A stretch of DNA of 64,000 nt from Dryocola sp031988645 (GCF_051307045.1 NZ_CP150452.1:2170001-2234000), one strand, 5' to 3'; positions 34,813 to 45,136 are shown, numbered from the stretch's first letter. Numbers and translations: made by a program. Notes: generated by a model not told the origin, from the sequence alone.

Positions 34813-35774
34813 TCATCTTTACCCTGCGGCGTTTGCTGCTGCTGTTGATTACCCTGCTGTTCCTCGCGATGGTCGGCTTTAGCCTGAACTACTTTACGCC
34901 GCACGCGCCTTTGCAGGGCGCGTCGCTGTGGAACGCCTGGGTGTTCTGGATTGAAAGCCTGCTGCACTGGGATTTTGGCGTCTCCAGCATCAACGGCCAG
35001 TCCATTAACGAACAGCTGCGCGACGTTTTCCCGGCCACCATGGAGCTGTGCCTGCTGGCCTTTGGCCTGGCGCTGCTGATTGGCATACCTGCAGGCATGC
35101 TCGCGGGCATTACGCGCAATAAATGGCAGGACAAACTGATTGGCGCCCTGGCGCTGCTCGGCTTTTCCATTCCGGTGTTCTGGTTCGCCCTGCTGCTGAC
35201 GCTGTTTTTCTCGCTCACCCTTGGCTGGTTCCCCGTTTCCGGGCGTTTCGATTTGCTCTATGAAGTGAAGTCCGTGACCGGCTTTGCGCTGGTGGACGCC
35301 TGGCTTTCCGACTCGCCTTATCGTCAGGAGATGATCATGAGCGCCGTGCGCCATATAGTGCTGCCGGTGATTACGCTTGCCGTCGCCCCGATGACGGAAG
35401 TCATACGCCTGATGCGCCTGAGCACCAGCGAAGTGTTCGACCAGAACTATATTAAGGCGGCGGCAACGCGCGGTTTATCCCGCTTCACAATTTTGCATCG
35501 CCACGTGCTGCACAACGCGCTGCCGCCGGTGATCCCACGCCTTGGGCTGCAGTTTTCCACCATGCTGACGCTTGCGATGATCACCGAAGTGGTGTTTAGC
35601 TGGCCGGGACTTGGGCGCTGGCTCATTAACGCTATTCGTCAGCAGGATTACGCGGCCATCTCCGCGGGCGTGATGGTCATAGGTTCGCTGGTCATCGTGG
35701 TGAACGTGATTTCCGATATTTTGGGTGCTATGGCTAACCCGCTGAAACATAAGGAATGGTATGCCTTACGATAG
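34809..35774 (+). CDS. sapB: SapB, ABC permease
   Basis: 321-residue inner-membrane permease of the DppB/OppB type. The first helix is MIIFTLRRLLLLLITLLFLA. The ATPase-docking loop reads YIKAAATRGLSRFTILHRHV. It overlaps the sapA stop by 4 bp and sapC by 14 bp, so the operon is tightly coupled. Confidence 0.94.
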   Translation: MIIFTLRRLLLLLITLLFLAMVGFSLNYFTPHAPLQGASLWNAWVFWIESLLHWDFGVSSINGQSINEQLRDVFPATMELCLLAFGLALLIGIPAGMLAGITRNKWQDKLIGALALLGFSIPVFWFALLLTLFFSLTLGWFPVSGRFDLLYEVKSVTGFALVDAWLSDSPYRQEMIMSAVRHIVLPVITLAVAPMTEVIRLMRLSTSEVFDQNYIKAAATRGLSRFTILHRHVLHNALPPVIPRLGLQFSTMLTLAMITEVVFSWPGLGRWLINAIRQQDYAAISAGVMVIGSLVIVVNVISDILGAMANPLKHKEWYALR

Positions 35775-36651
35775 CGTCTACCGCGAAAAACGGCCGCCGA
35801 GCACGCTGCGCCTGACGTGGCGCAAATTCTATGGCGACACCTCGGCAATGGTTGGCCTTTACGGCTGCGGCGCGCTGGTGCTTTTGTGCGTGTTCGGCGG
35901 CCTGTTTGCCCCTTATGGCCTCGATCAGCAGTTCCTTGGCTATCAGCTGTTGCCGCCTTCCTGGTCACGCTATGGCGAGGTTTCTTTCTTCCTCGGCACC
36001 GACGATTTAGGTCGCGACGTGCTGAGCCGTCTGCTGAGCGGCGCGGCGCCTACCGTGGGCGGCGCCTTTGTAGTGACGCTTGGCGCCACCGTCTGCGGCG
36101 TGGTGCTCGGGGTGATCGCCGGCGCGACGCACGGCCTGCGCTCCGCCGTGCTTAACCATATCCTTGATACGCTGCTTTCCATTCCTTCGCTGCTGCTGGC
36201 GATCGTCGTGGTGGCTTTTGCCGGCCCGCACCTCACGCACGCGATGTTCGCCGTCTGGCTGGCGCTGCTGCCGCGAATGGTGCGCTCGGTGTACAGCGCG
36301 GTGCATGACGAGCTGGAAAAAGATTACGTCGTTGCCGCTCGCCTCGACGGCGCCTCGACGCCTAATATTTTATGGTTCGCCGTGATGCCGAACACCGCCT
36401 CAGTTATGGTCACGGAAATTACCCGCGCCCTGTCGATGGCGATACTGGACATCGCCGCGCTCGGTTTTTTGGATCTCGGCGCGCAGCTCCCTTCTCCGGA
36501 ATGGGGAGCGATGCTCGGGGACGCGCTGGAGCTGATTTACGTTGCGCCCTGGACCGTAATGCTGCCGGGCGCGGCGATTATGATTAGCGTACTGCTGGTC
36601 AATCTGCTGGGCGACGGCCTGCGCCGCGCTATCAACGCGGGGGTGCAATAA
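35761..36651 (+). CDS. sapC: SapC, ABC permease
   Basis: 296 residues, DppC/OppC type. A long soluble N-terminus (YREKRPPSTLRLTWRKFYGD) precedes six membrane helices, with the docking loop DYVVAARLDGASTPNILWFA. It pairs with SapB. Its stop TAATG overlaps the sapD start. Confidence 0.94.
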   Translation: MPYDSVYREKRPPSTLRLTWRKFYGDTSAMVGLYGCGALVLLCVFGGLFAPYGLDQQFLGYQLLPPSWSRYGEVSFFLGTDDLGRDVLSRLLSGAAPTVGGAFVVTLGATVCGVVLGVIAGATHGLRSAVLNHILDTLLSIPSLLLAIVVVAFAGPHLTHAMFAVWLALLPRMVRSVYSAVHDELEKDYVVAARLDGASTPNILWFAVMPNTASVMVTEITRALSMAILDIAALGFLDLGAQLPSPEWGAMLGDALELIYVAPWTVMLPGAAIMISVLLVNLLGDGLRRAINAGVQ

Positions 36652-37643
36652 TGCCATTACTTGATATCCGCAACCTGACCATCGAGTTTATGACCGCCGA
36701 AGGCTGGGTAAAGGCCGTTGACCGCGTCAGCATGACGCTCAACGAAGGCGAAATCCGCGGCCTGGTCGGCGAGTCCGGCTCGGGCAAAAGCCTTATCGCC
36801 AAGGCCATTTGCGGCGTGACCAAAGACAACTGGCGCGTGACCGCGGACCGCATGCGTTTTGACGATATCGACCTGCTGCGCCTTAGCGCGCGCCAGCGCC
36901 GCCGCCTGGTCGGCCATAACGTCTCGATGATCTTTCAGGAGCCGCAGTCCTGCCTTGATCCCTCAGAAAAAGTCGGGCGCCAGCTTGCCCAGAATATCCC
37001 GAGCTGGACCTATAAGGGCCGCTGGTGGAAACGCTTCGGCTGGCGTAAACGCCGGGCCATCGAGCTGCTTCACCGCGTGGGGATCAAGGATCATAAGGAC
37101 GCGCTGCGCAGCTATCCCTATGAGCTGACCGACGGCGAGTGCCAGAAGGTGATGATCGCCATTGCGCTGGCCAACCAGCCGCGCCTGCTGATTGCCGATG
37201 AGCCGACCAACGCCATGGAGCCGACGACCCAGTCGCAAATTTTCAAGCTGCTGACCCGGCTTAACCAGTACAACAACACCACGATTTTGCTTATCAGCCA
37301 CGATCTGCAGATGCTCAGCAAGTGGGCGGACAGAATCAACGTGATGTACTGCGGGCAAACGGTGGAAAGCGCGCCGAGCGAAGAGCTTATTGCCACGCCG
37401 CACCATCCGTATACCCAGGCTTTGATTCGCGCGATCCCTGACTTCGGCAGCCCGATGCCGCATAAAAGCCGCCTCAACACCCTGCCGGGGGCGATTCCCC
37501 TGCTCGAACATCTGCCGATTGGCTGTCGCCTTGGTCCCCGCTGCCCGTATGCGCAGCGCAAGTGCATTGAAACCCCGCGGCTTACCGGGGCGAAAACGCA
37601 TCTTTACGCCTGTCATTTCCCGCTGAATATGGAGCGTCAGTAA
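36651..37643 (+). CDS. sapD: SapD, ABC ATPase
   Basis: 330 residues. Walker A is GESGSGKS, Walker B is LLIADEPTNAME, and the signature is LTDGECQKV in place of LSGGQ, a deviation normal for SapD. The C-terminal oligopeptide-transporter domain has the cysteine motif CRLGPRCPYAQRKC. In E. coli SapD also supplies the ATP-binding function needed by the Trk potassium system. The start and stop each overlap a neighbour by one base. Confidence 0.94.
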   Translation: MPLLDIRNLTIEFMTAEGWVKAVDRVSMTLNEGEIRGLVGESGSGKSLIAKAICGVTKDNWRVTADRMRFDDIDLLRLSARQRRRLVGHNVSMIFQEPQSCLDPSEKVGRQLAQNIPSWTYKGRWWKRFGWRKRRAIELLHRVGIKDHKDALRSYPYELTDGECQKVMIAIALANQPRLLIADEPTNAMEPTTQSQIFKLLTRLNQYNNTTILLISHDLQMLSKWADRINVMYCGQTVESAPSEELIATPHHPYTQALIRAIPDFGSPMPHKSRLNTLPGAIPLLEHLPIGCRLGPRCPYAQRKCIETPRLTGAKTHLYACHFPLNMERQ

Positions 37644-38449
37644 TGGTCGAAACCTTGCTGGAAGTTCGCAATTTAAGTAAGACGTTTCGCTACCGCACCG
37701 GGCTGTTTCACCGTCAGCATATCGAGGCCGTCAAGCCCTTAAGCTTCACCCTGCGCGAGAAGCAGACGCTGGCGATTATCGGCGAGAATGGCTCAGGCAA
37801 ATCGACGCTGGCGAAAATGCTCGCCGGCATGATTGAACCCACCGGCGGCGAGCTGCTGATTGACGACCATCCGCTGCACTTTGGCGACTACTCATACCGC
37901 AGCCAGCGCATCCGCATGATTTTCCAGGATCCGAGCACCTCGCTGAATCCTCGCCAGCGTATTTCGCAGATTCTGGATTTCCCGCTGCGCCTGAATACCG
38001 ACCTGGAGCCGGAGGCGCGCCGCAAAAGGATTGTCGAAACGCTGCGCCAGGTAGGGCTGCTGCCGGATCATGCCAGCTATTATCCCCACATGCTCGCCCC
38101 GGGTCAGAAGCAGCGTTTGGGTCTGGCGCGCGCGCTGATCCTGCGCCCGAAGGTGATAATCGCCGACGAAGCGCTGGCCTCGCTGGATATGTCGATGCGC
38201 TCGCAGCTTATCAACCTGATGCTCGAACTGCAGGAGAAACAGGGCATCGCCTACATCTATGTGACGCAGCATATCGGCATGATGAAGCACATCAGCGATC
38301 AGGTGATGGTGATGCATCACGGGGAAGTGGTCGAGCGCGGCAGCACCGCAGACGTGCTGGCCTCTCCTCTTCACGAGCTGACCAGGCGTTTAATCGCCAG
38401 CCACTTTGGCGAAGCGTTGACCGCGGACGCCTGGCGCAAAGACCGCTAG
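37643..38449 (+). CDS. sapF: SapF, ABC ATPase
   Basis: 268 residues. Walker A is GENGSGKST, the signature is LAPGQKQRLGLARAL and Walker B is VIIADEALASLD, with YVTQHIG as switch region. Second ATPase of the Sap complex and last gene of the operon. The short gap to fabI (180 bp) contains the fabI promoter. Confidence 0.94.
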   Translation: MVETLLEVRNLSKTFRYRTGLFHRQHIEAVKPLSFTLREKQTLAIIGENGSGKSTLAKMLAGMIEPTGGELLIDDHPLHFGDYSYRSQRIRMIFQDPSTSLNPRQRISQILDFPLRLNTDLEPEARRKRIVETLRQVGLLPDHASYYPHMLAPGQKQRLGLARALILRPKVIIADEALASLDMSMRSQLINLMLELQEKQGIAYIYVTQHIGMMKHISDQVMVMHHGEVVERGSTADVLASPLHELTRRLIASHFGEALTADAWRKDR

Positions 38450-38629
38450 CACAGGCACGACCTCTGGCGATGCGATAGCCACTCGGCCCCGGGCTGGAAA
38501 AATAACGTGACACAACCCGGCGTGAGTGGGATATAATTTCAATTTAGTGTTGAATAATTGTGACTAATCATTGGTAACCCTATGATTATACGGCCACAAA
38601 ATTAGCAGAAACTATAAGGATTCAAAGCT

Positions 38630-39421
38630 ATGGGTTTTCTTACCGGTAAACGCATTCTGATCACTGGCGTTGCCAGCAAACTGTCCATCGCCTACGGTAT
38701 CGCGCAGGCGATGCACCGTGAAGGCGCGGAACTGGCCTTCACCTATCAGAACGAAAAACTGAAGGGCCGCGTGGAAGGTTTTGCTGCCGAACTGGGCTCT
38801 TCTATCGTTCTGCCGTGCGACGTGGCGGAAGATGAGAGCATCGACGCGCTGTTTACCGAACTGGCGAAAAGCTGGCCGAAATTTGACGGTTTCGTACACT
38901 CCATCGGTTTCGCGCCGGGCGATCAGCTGGACGGCGACTATGTCAATGCCGTTACCCGTGAAGGCTTTAAAATCGCTCACGACATCAGCGCCTACAGCTT
39001 CGTGGCGATGGCTAAAGTGTGCCGTGAAATGTTGAACCCGGGCTCCGCCCTGCTGACCCTTTCCTACCTGGGCGCGGAGCGCGCTATCCCTAACTATAAC
39101 GTTATGGGCCTGGCGAAAGCGTCTTTGGAAGCTAACGTGCGTTACATGGCGAACGCGATGGGTCCTGAGGGCGTGCGCGTTAACGCCATCTCCGCGGGCC
39201 CAATCCGTACCCTGGCGGCAAGCGGCATCAAAGATTTCCGTAAAATGCTGGCGCACTGCGAAGCGGTTACCCCGATTCGCCGTACCGTGACTATCGAAGA
39301 CGTGGGCAACTCCGCAGCCTTCCTGTGTTCTGACCTGTCCGCCGGTATCTCCGGTGAAGTGGTCCACGTTGACGGCGGTTTCAGCATCGCCGCCATGAAC
39401 GAGCTGGAACTGAAAGACTAA
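38630..39421 (+). CDS. fabI: FabI, enoyl-ACP reductase
   Basis: NADH-dependent reductase for the last step of each fatty-acid elongation cycle and the triclosan target. 263 residues of the short-chain dehydrogenase fold. The nucleotide site is ITGVASKLSIAYGIAQAM. Catalytic tyrosines and lysine are in TLSYLGAERAIPNYNVMGLA followed by K. G93 of the triclosan pocket is unaltered (SIGFAPGDQL). Codon use is strongly biased as for an essential, highly expressed gene. Confidence 0.97.
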   Translation: MGFLTGKRILITGVASKLSIAYGIAQAMHREGAELAFTYQNEKLKGRVEGFAAELGSSIVLPCDVAEDESIDALFTELAKSWPKFDGFVHSIGFAPGDQLDGDYVNAVTREGFKIAHDISAYSFVAMAKVCREMLNPGSALLTLSYLGAERAIPNYNVMGLAKASLEANVRYMANAMGPEGVRVNAISAGPIRTLAASGIKDFRKMLAHCEAVTPIRRTVTIEDVGNSAAFLCSDLSAGISGEVVHVDGGFSIAAMNELELKD

Positions 39422-39433
39422 TTGCGCTCGTTT

Positions 39434-39457
39434 CGGGGTGGGCGCCTGCCCGCCCCG
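39434..39457 (+). terminator. Stem-loop behind fabI
   Basis: Ten-base arms CGGGGTGGGC (39434-39443) and GCCCGCCCCG (39448-39457) pair with one G-U, around a four-base loop, 12 bp past the fabI stop. There is no T-run, so this may be a 3'-end stabiliser. Confidence 0.55.
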
Positions 39458-39607
39458 TTCACCTTCTGCGCCACCTGCCATATACCATTCCGATATTTAT
39501 TATCACCGATCATTCTTTTGTCACCTCCCGCGCTTGCGCCAGGATAAAGCAGCGAACCAGGCCTCCCGAATCCCTCGGCCTGTTAACTCTTTGACCAAGG
39601 AACGACC

Positions 39608-40765
39608 ATGGAACAACGCCATTTTTCCGGCAAAAGTCACTGGTATCATGAAACCCAGTCCAGTCTCTGTCCGGCAGATGTGCTGCCTTTAGTTCCCGAA
39701 GCCGCGCACGCAGACCGCTTTTTAATCGACCTGAAGTTAACGCCAGAACAGCTCAGCGAAGAACAGACGTGGATAGCGGCGGCGCGCAGCGCAAGCGAAA
39801 CGCTGCTGCCGGAAAGCGTCAACGTGACCCGCATGCATACGCTGAGCAGTTACGACCGCCTGAGCACCGCCCTTACCGTCGCTCAGGTTTACGGCGTGCA
39901 GAGGCTTTGCAACCACTATGCGGCGCGCCTGGCGCCCCAGCCGGGCCCCGACTCTTCGCGCGAGAGCAACCGCCGCCTGACGCAAATCACCCAGTACGCC
40001 CGCCAGCTCGCCAGCCAGCCGACGCTGATTGATAACAATTCGCGTACCCAGCTCGATGAGGTTGGGCTGTCGGTCAACGACATCGTTACCTTCAATCAGC
40101 TGATTGGCTTTATTGGCTTCCAGGCTCGCGCCGTGGCCGTCTGGCAGGCGCTGCAGGGACTGCCCGTGCGCTGGCTGCCAGGACTCGATATGCTGCAGGA
40201 TGCGCCGGCGGAGCTTTTTAGCGCCGAAGGCGCAGCCTGGGCTGCGGATTTACCGCCGGTGGAGCTGCGTTACGCTCAGGCCGAACAGCTTGAGGCGCTG
40301 AGCGTAAGCCAGCCTCTTCGCCCGCTGCACGGCATGGGCTGGCTGCTGGCGCATGACGCGCCGGCGCTGGCCGCCCTAAGCCAGCTTATTCGCCTGTTCT
40401 GGCAGCCGGCGCCGACGCATACCGACGACCAGACCCTGGTGATGCTGCTTTCCGCGCGCATCAACGGCAGCCCCTCCTGCTTCGCCGAAGCGGCGCAGCT
40501 GTGGCGCGGCGACAGCAGCCTGCCTGACGCGGTGCGCAACGGCGAAAGAGCGCTGCAGGCGTGGAGCCATAACCATCCCCGCGAGCGGGCCATCATTCAG
40601 GCCGTTCAGCTGCTTACCCGCGCGCCGGACAGATTCAGCGCCGCCCATGTCCAACCCTTGCTGGAGCAGGGTTTTTCCGCCTCCCAGGCGCTGCGGCTGC
40701 TGGTCAGTTCGGGTCTGTTTGGCTGGCTCAACCGGCTGAAAGTAGGGCTGGGAAGCCAGCCGTAA
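39608..40765 (+). CDS. yciW: YciW, CMD-domain putative peroxidase/oxidoreductase
   Basis: 385 residues, starting MEQRHFSGKSHWYHETQSS. The family has carboxymuconolactone-decarboxylase-like helical domains (NDIVTFNQLIGFIGFQARAV). E. coli yciW is controlled by CysB and linked to cysteine/methionine metabolism. The catalytic Cys-x-x-Cys of true AhpD is not seen, so activity is uncertain. It has a normal AAGGAACGACC ribosome site. Location between fabI and rnb is near to its E. coli place. Confidence 0.85.
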   Translation: MEQRHFSGKSHWYHETQSSLCPADVLPLVPEAAHADRFLIDLKLTPEQLSEEQTWIAAARSASETLLPESVNVTRMHTLSSYDRLSTALTVAQVYGVQRLCNHYAARLAPQPGPDSSRESNRRLTQITQYARQLASQPTLIDNNSRTQLDEVGLSVNDIVTFNQLIGFIGFQARAVAVWQALQGLPVRWLPGLDMLQDAPAELFSAEGAAWAADLPPVELRYAQAEQLEALSVSQPLRPLHGMGWLLAHDAPALAALSQLIRLFWQPAPTHTDDQTLVMLLSARINGSPSCFAEAAQLWRGDSSLPDAVRNGERALQAWSHNHPRERAIIQAVQLLTRAPDRFSAAHVQPLLEQGFSASQALRLLVSSGLFGWLNRLKVGLGSQP

Positions 40766-40866
40766 CCTGTGAATTCGACGTGCTTTTGCGGCAAACAGCG
40801 CTTGCCGCGCAGTACGGATTCGCGTAAAACTGTCAGCCGCTCTTTTGGCCACGAAAACTAAACAAT

Positions 40867-42801
40867 ATGTTTCAGGATAACCCGCTGCTCGCGCAGCTTA
40901 AACAGCAACTGCATTCCCAGACTCCTCGCGCCGAAGGCGTGGTAAAAGGTACTGAAAAAGGCTTTGGCTTCCTCGAGGTCGACGCCAATAAAAGCTACTT
41001 TATTCCGCCTCCGCAGATGAAAAAAGTGATGCACGGCGACCGTATCAGCGCTGTGATCCACAAGGATAAAGACCGTGAGACCGCTGAGCCAGAAGAGCTT
41101 ATCGAACCGTTCCTGACCCGCTTCGTGGGCCGCGTGCAGAAGAAAGACGACCGTCTTTCCATCGTGCCGGATCACCCTTTATTAAGAGACGCGATTCAGT
41201 GCCGTGCCGAACGCAGCGTCACGCATGATTTCCAGAACGGCGACTGGGCCGTGGCGGAAATGAAACGCCACCCGCTGAAGGGCGATCGCGGTTTTTACGC
41301 CGAGCTGACCCAGTTCATCACCTTTGGCGACGATCACCTTGCGCCGTGGTGGGTCACCCTGTCCCGCCACAACCTGGAGCGCGAAGCGCCAAACGGCGTC
41401 GCCACCGAAATGCTTGACGATGGCCTGGTGCGTGAAGATTTAACCGCCCTGAACTTCGTCACCATCGACAGCGCCAGCACCGAGGATATGGACGACGCGC
41501 TGTTTGTGGAAGAGCTCGCCGACGGCAAGCTGCAGCTGACCGTTGCCATCGCCGATCCTACCGCATGGATCGCCGAAGGCAGCAAGCTCGACGGCATCGC
41601 TAAGGTCCGCGCCTTCACCAACTATCTGCCGGGCTTTAACATCCCGATGCTGCCGCGCGAGCTGTCTGACGACCTGTGCTCCCTGCGCGCGAACGTTACC
41701 CGCCCTGCCTTAGCCTGCCGCATGGTTATCGAGCAGGATGGCGCAATTGGCAGCGATATCCACTTCTTTGCCGCCACCATCGAATCAAAGGCCAAGCTGG
41801 TCTATGACGAAGTCTCCGACTGGCTGGAAGAGAAAGGCGAATGGCAGCCGCACAACGACGAGATTGCCCGTCAGATCCGTCTGCTGCAGCGCATCTGCCT
41901 GAGCCGCGGCGAGTGGCGTCACACCCACGCGCTGGTCTTTAAAGATCGTCCGGACTACCGCTTCGTGCTGGGCGAGAAAGGCGAAGTGCTGGATATCGTC
42001 TCCGAGCCGCGCCGCATCGCTAACCGCATCGTTGAGGAAGCGATGATCGCCGCCAACGTCTGTGCGGCCGTCGTTCTGCGCGACAAACTCGGCTTTGGCA
42101 TCTACAACGTGCATACCGGTTTCGATCCGGCCAATACCGAACAGCTGGCGAACATGCTTGCCGGCCACGGCTTTACCGTAGACGCGCAGGAAGTGCTGAC
42201 CCTTAACGGCTTCTGCAAGCTGCGCCGCGAGCTCGACGCCCAGCCGACAGGTTTCCTGGACAGCCGCATTCGCCGCTACCAGTCCTTCGCGGAAATCAGC
42301 ACCGAGCCTGGCCCGCACTTCGGCCTGGGTCTGGAAGCCTACGCCACCTGGACCTCGCCGATTCGTAAATACGGCGACATGATCAACCATCGTCTGCTTA
42401 AAGCGATTATTAAAGGCGAGTCCGCCGCGCGTCCGCAGGACGAAACCACCGTCCAGATGGCGGAACGCCGCCGCCTGAACCGTATGGCGGAACGCGACGT
42501 GGGCGACTGGCTGTACGCCCGCTTCCTGAACGATAAAGCCGGCACCGATACGCGCTTCGCCGCTGAGATCATCGACGTCAGCCGCGGCGGAATGCGCGTG
42601 CGTCTGGTGGAGAATGGCGCAGTAGCCTTTATCCCCGCGCCGTTCATCCACGCCGTACGCGACGAGCTGGTTTGCAGCCAGGAAAACGGCACCGTGCAGA
42701 TTAAAGGCGAGGTGGCCTACAAGGTCACCGACGTGATTGATGTGACCATCGCCGAGGTGCGCATGGAAACGCGCAGCGTTATCGCCAGACCGGCGGCGTA
42801 A
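40867..42801 (+). CDS. rnb: RNase II (Rnb), 3'-to-5' exoribonuclease
   Basis: 644 residues, the E. coli length. Cold-shock domains come first (VVKGTEKGFGFLEVDANKSY). The RNB catalytic domain follows with the metal-binding aspartates in TIDSASTEDMDDALF, and a C-terminal S1 domain ends the protein. It degrades single-stranded RNA and is the main mRNA exonuclease activity in E. coli. It has its own terminator. Confidence 0.96.
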   Translation: MFQDNPLLAQLKQQLHSQTPRAEGVVKGTEKGFGFLEVDANKSYFIPPPQMKKVMHGDRISAVIHKDKDRETAEPEELIEPFLTRFVGRVQKKDDRLSIVPDHPLLRDAIQCRAERSVTHDFQNGDWAVAEMKRHPLKGDRGFYAELTQFITFGDDHLAPWWVTLSRHNLEREAPNGVATEMLDDGLVREDLTALNFVTIDSASTEDMDDALFVEELADGKLQLTVAIADPTAWIAEGSKLDGIAKVRAFTNYLPGFNIPMLPRELSDDLCSLRANVTRPALACRMVIEQDGAIGSDIHFFAATIESKAKLVYDEVSDWLEEKGEWQPHNDEIARQIRLLQRICLSRGEWRHTHALVFKDRPDYRFVLGEKGEVLDIVSEPRRIANRIVEEAMIAANVCAAVVLRDKLGFGIYNVHTGFDPANTEQLANMLAGHGFTVDAQEVLTLNGFCKLRRELDAQPTGFLDSRIRRYQSFAEISTEPGPHFGLGLEAYATWTSPIRKYGDMINHRLLKAIIKGESAARPQDETTVQMAERRRLNRMAERDVGDWLYARFLNDKAGTDTRFAAEIIDVSRGGMRVRLVENGAVAFIPAPFIHAVRDELVCSQENGTVQIKGEVAYKVTDVIDVTIAEVRMETRSVIARPAA

Positions 42802-42819
42802 ATCGTAATAACTACCCAT

Positions 42820-42847
42820 AAAGGCTGAATAAATTTTCAGCCTTTTT
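42820..42847 (+). terminator. Rho-independent terminator of rnb
   Basis: Arms AAAGGCTGA (42820-42828) and TCAGCCTTT (42837-42845), followed by TTCTTTTG. Confidence 0.88.
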
Positions 42848-43144
42848 CTTTTGCCTTGCTCTAAACTTGCTCTTTTCGCGCTCTCTTTTTCGCCGTTTGT
42901 CATTCGCCTCTATCAACAACCTATTGCTTTAGTTATAATTTCAGCGGTAAACCAATAAGAAACGCTAAAAATTTCTATCGCTTCGCGATCTTAACGTTTT
43001 CAGAAATTATGCAAGTTATCTTCATTTTTCTGACGGTTAACATATATCTGCAGGTTTTTAACTGTCGCCGCTTGTTTAACACTGGCTTTATGTTGCTAAT
43101 ATAAATAGTAAACTGACGCGCCATGCACCGGTTCAGGAGAAAGC
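42848..43144. other. Upstream region of rpfR
   Basis: AT-rich, about 300 bp, no gene. It contains the promoter of rpfR; TTGCTAATATAAATAGT at about 43093-43109 looks like a -10 area. A GGAGA ribosome site precedes the ATG at 43145. Confidence 0.4.
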
Positions 43145-45136
43145 ATGAAAGACGAGTTGGAGCAGAACCTGCTTTACCGTTATTTAGGGACAACCAGCCC
43201 ATACTGGCGTTTGCCTTCCGACAGCAACGCCCTGCAGCTCGCCGCCGACGAAAGCTCAGACACCAGCCAGGTGATTGCCCTGAGCCAGGAACAGGCGGAT
43301 GAAATTCGGCAGATGACGGTGATCACCTCAAGCATCACTATGTCGATATCTTTGTTTGGCAGCGAGGTTCCCGTCCATCTGGTGGGACGTAAAGTGTCGA
43401 AACGCGAATGGGCCGGAACGGCATCGGCGTGGCACGACACCCCTTCCGTCGCGCGCGATCTCGTGCAGGGGCTCTCTTTTGCCGAACAGGTGGTTTCGGA
43501 GGCGAACTCGGTTATCGTCATCCTCGATCGCCAGGGCAACATTCAGCGCTTTAACCGGCTTAGCGAAGAGTACACCGGCATTAAAGAGCATGAGGTCATC
43601 GGGCAGAACGTTTTTAAACTCTTTATGAGCCGCAGCGAGGCCGCCGCCTCCAGACGCAATATCAGCGGGTTTTTCCGCAACGGCAACTCCTACGAAGTCG
43701 AACGCTGGATTAAAACCCGCAAGGGCCAGCGCCTGTTTTTGTTTCGCAATAAGTTCGTCCACAGCGGCAGCGGCAAAAACGAAATCTATCTGATCTGTTC
43801 AGGTACGGACATTACGGAAGAGCGCCGCGCCCAGGAGCGACTGCGCGTGCTGGCCAACACCGATACCATCACCGGCCTGCCGAACCGCAACGCTATACAT
43901 GATTTGATCAGCACCGCCATAGAAAATCGCGGCGAAACCCAGGTGGGTATTGTCTATCTCGACCTCGATAACTTTAAGAAAGTAAACGACGCCTACGGGC
44001 ATATGTTCGGCGACCAGCTACTGCAGGCCGTTTCGCTGGCGATCCTCAGCTGTCTTGAAGAGGGCCAGGTGCTGGCAAGGCTTGGCGGCGATGAGTTTAT
44101 CGTGCTGGCGACCGACACCTCACAGGCCACGCTTGAAGCCATGTCTTCCCGCATTCTCACCCGCTTAAAGCAGCCTTTCCGCATTGGCCTGATTGAGGTG
44201 TATTCCGGCTGTTCACTGGGGATTTCTCTCGCCCCGCAGCACGGGGAAGACCGGGAAAGCGTGATCCGCAATGCGGATACCGCCATGTATACCGCCAAAG
44301 AAAGCGGCCGCGGCAAGTTTTGCGTCTTCTCGCCGGAAATGAACCAGCGCGTCTTTGAATATCTGTGGCTTGATACCAACCTGCGTAAGGCGCTGGAAAA
44401 CGATCAGCTGGTTATCCATTATCAGCCCAAAATTACCTGGCGCGGCGAAGTGCGCAGCCTGGAAGCGCTGGTGCGCTGGCAGTCGCCGGAGCGCGGCCTG
44501 ATTCCGCCGCTGGATTTTATCTCCTATGCGGAAGAGTCAGGGCTGATTGTGCCGCTGGGGCGCTGGGTGATGCTAAGCGTGGTGCAGCAGGTGGCGAAAT
44601 GGCGCGACAAAGGCATAAACCTGCGCGTGGCGGTGAACGTTTCCGCAAGGCAGCTTGCCGATCAGACTATTTTTAGCGATCTCAAACAGGCGCTGAAAGA
44701 TTTAGGTTTCGAATATTGCCCTATCGACGTCGAGCTCACCGAAAGCTGCCTGATTGAAAACGAGGAGCTGGCGCTGTCCGTTATCCAGCAGTTCAGCAAG
44801 CTCGGCGCGCAGGTTCACCTGGACGACTTCGGCACGGGTTATTCGTCGCTGTCGCAGCTGGCGCGTTTCCCTATCGACGCAATCAAGCTCGACCAGGCCT
44901 TTGTGCGCGATATCCATAAGCAATCCGTTTCGCAGTCGCTGGTGCGCGCAATCGTCGCCGTGGCGCAGGCGCTCAATTTACAGGTGATTGCGGAAGGGGT
45001 GGAAAGTCAGAAAGAAGACGCCTTTCTGACCAAGAACGGCGTCAACGAACGGCAGGGCTACTTATTTGCTAAACCCATGCCCGCTGCCGCATTCGAGCGA
45101 TGGTTAAAACGGTATCAGGTCAGAACGGCGCGCTAG
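43145..45136 (+). CDS. rpfR: RpfR (PdeR/YciR), DSF receptor with PAS-GGDEF-EAL domains
   Basis: 663 residues: an N-terminal RpfF-interacting (FI-type) domain (about 1-105), a DSF-binding PAS domain (about 110-225), a GGDEF domain (GGDEF at 314-318) and an EAL phosphodiesterase domain (EAL at 440-442; LTESCLIEN; DDFGTGYSSL; AEGVES). Both catalytic signatures look intact. In Cronobacter and Burkholderia, RpfR binds cis-2-unsaturated fatty acid (DSF/BDSF) and lowers cyclic di-GMP. E. coli has the same protein (YciR, PdeR) without RpfF. Here rpfF lies convergently next door with overlapping stops, so the full signal-receptor pair is present. Confidence 0.93.
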   Translation: MKDELEQNLLYRYLGTTSPYWRLPSDSNALQLAADESSDTSQVIALSQEQADEIRQMTVITSSITMSISLFGSEVPVHLVGRKVSKREWAGTASAWHDTPSVARDLVQGLSFAEQVVSEANSVIVILDRQGNIQRFNRLSEEYTGIKEHEVIGQNVFKLFMSRSEAAASRRNISGFFRNGNSYEVERWIKTRKGQRLFLFRNKFVHSGSGKNEIYLICSGTDITEERRAQERLRVLANTDTITGLPNRNAIHDLISTAIENRGETQVGIVYLDLDNFKKVNDAYGHMFGDQLLQAVSLAILSCLEEGQVLARLGGDEFIVLATDTSQATLEAMSSRILTRLKQPFRIGLIEVYSGCSLGISLAPQHGEDRESVIRNADTAMYTAKESGRGKFCVFSPEMNQRVFEYLWLDTNLRKALENDQLVIHYQPKITWRGEVRSLEALVRWQSPERGLIPPLDFISYAEESGLIVPLGRWVMLSVVQQVAKWRDKGINLRVAVNVSARQLADQTIFSDLKQALKDLGFEYCPIDVELTESCLIENEELALSVIQQFSKLGAQVHLDDFGTGYSSLSQLARFPIDAIKLDQAFVRDIHKQSVSQSLVRAIVAVAQALNLQVIAEGVESQKEDAFLTKNGVNERQGYLFAKPMPAAAFERWLKRYQVRTAR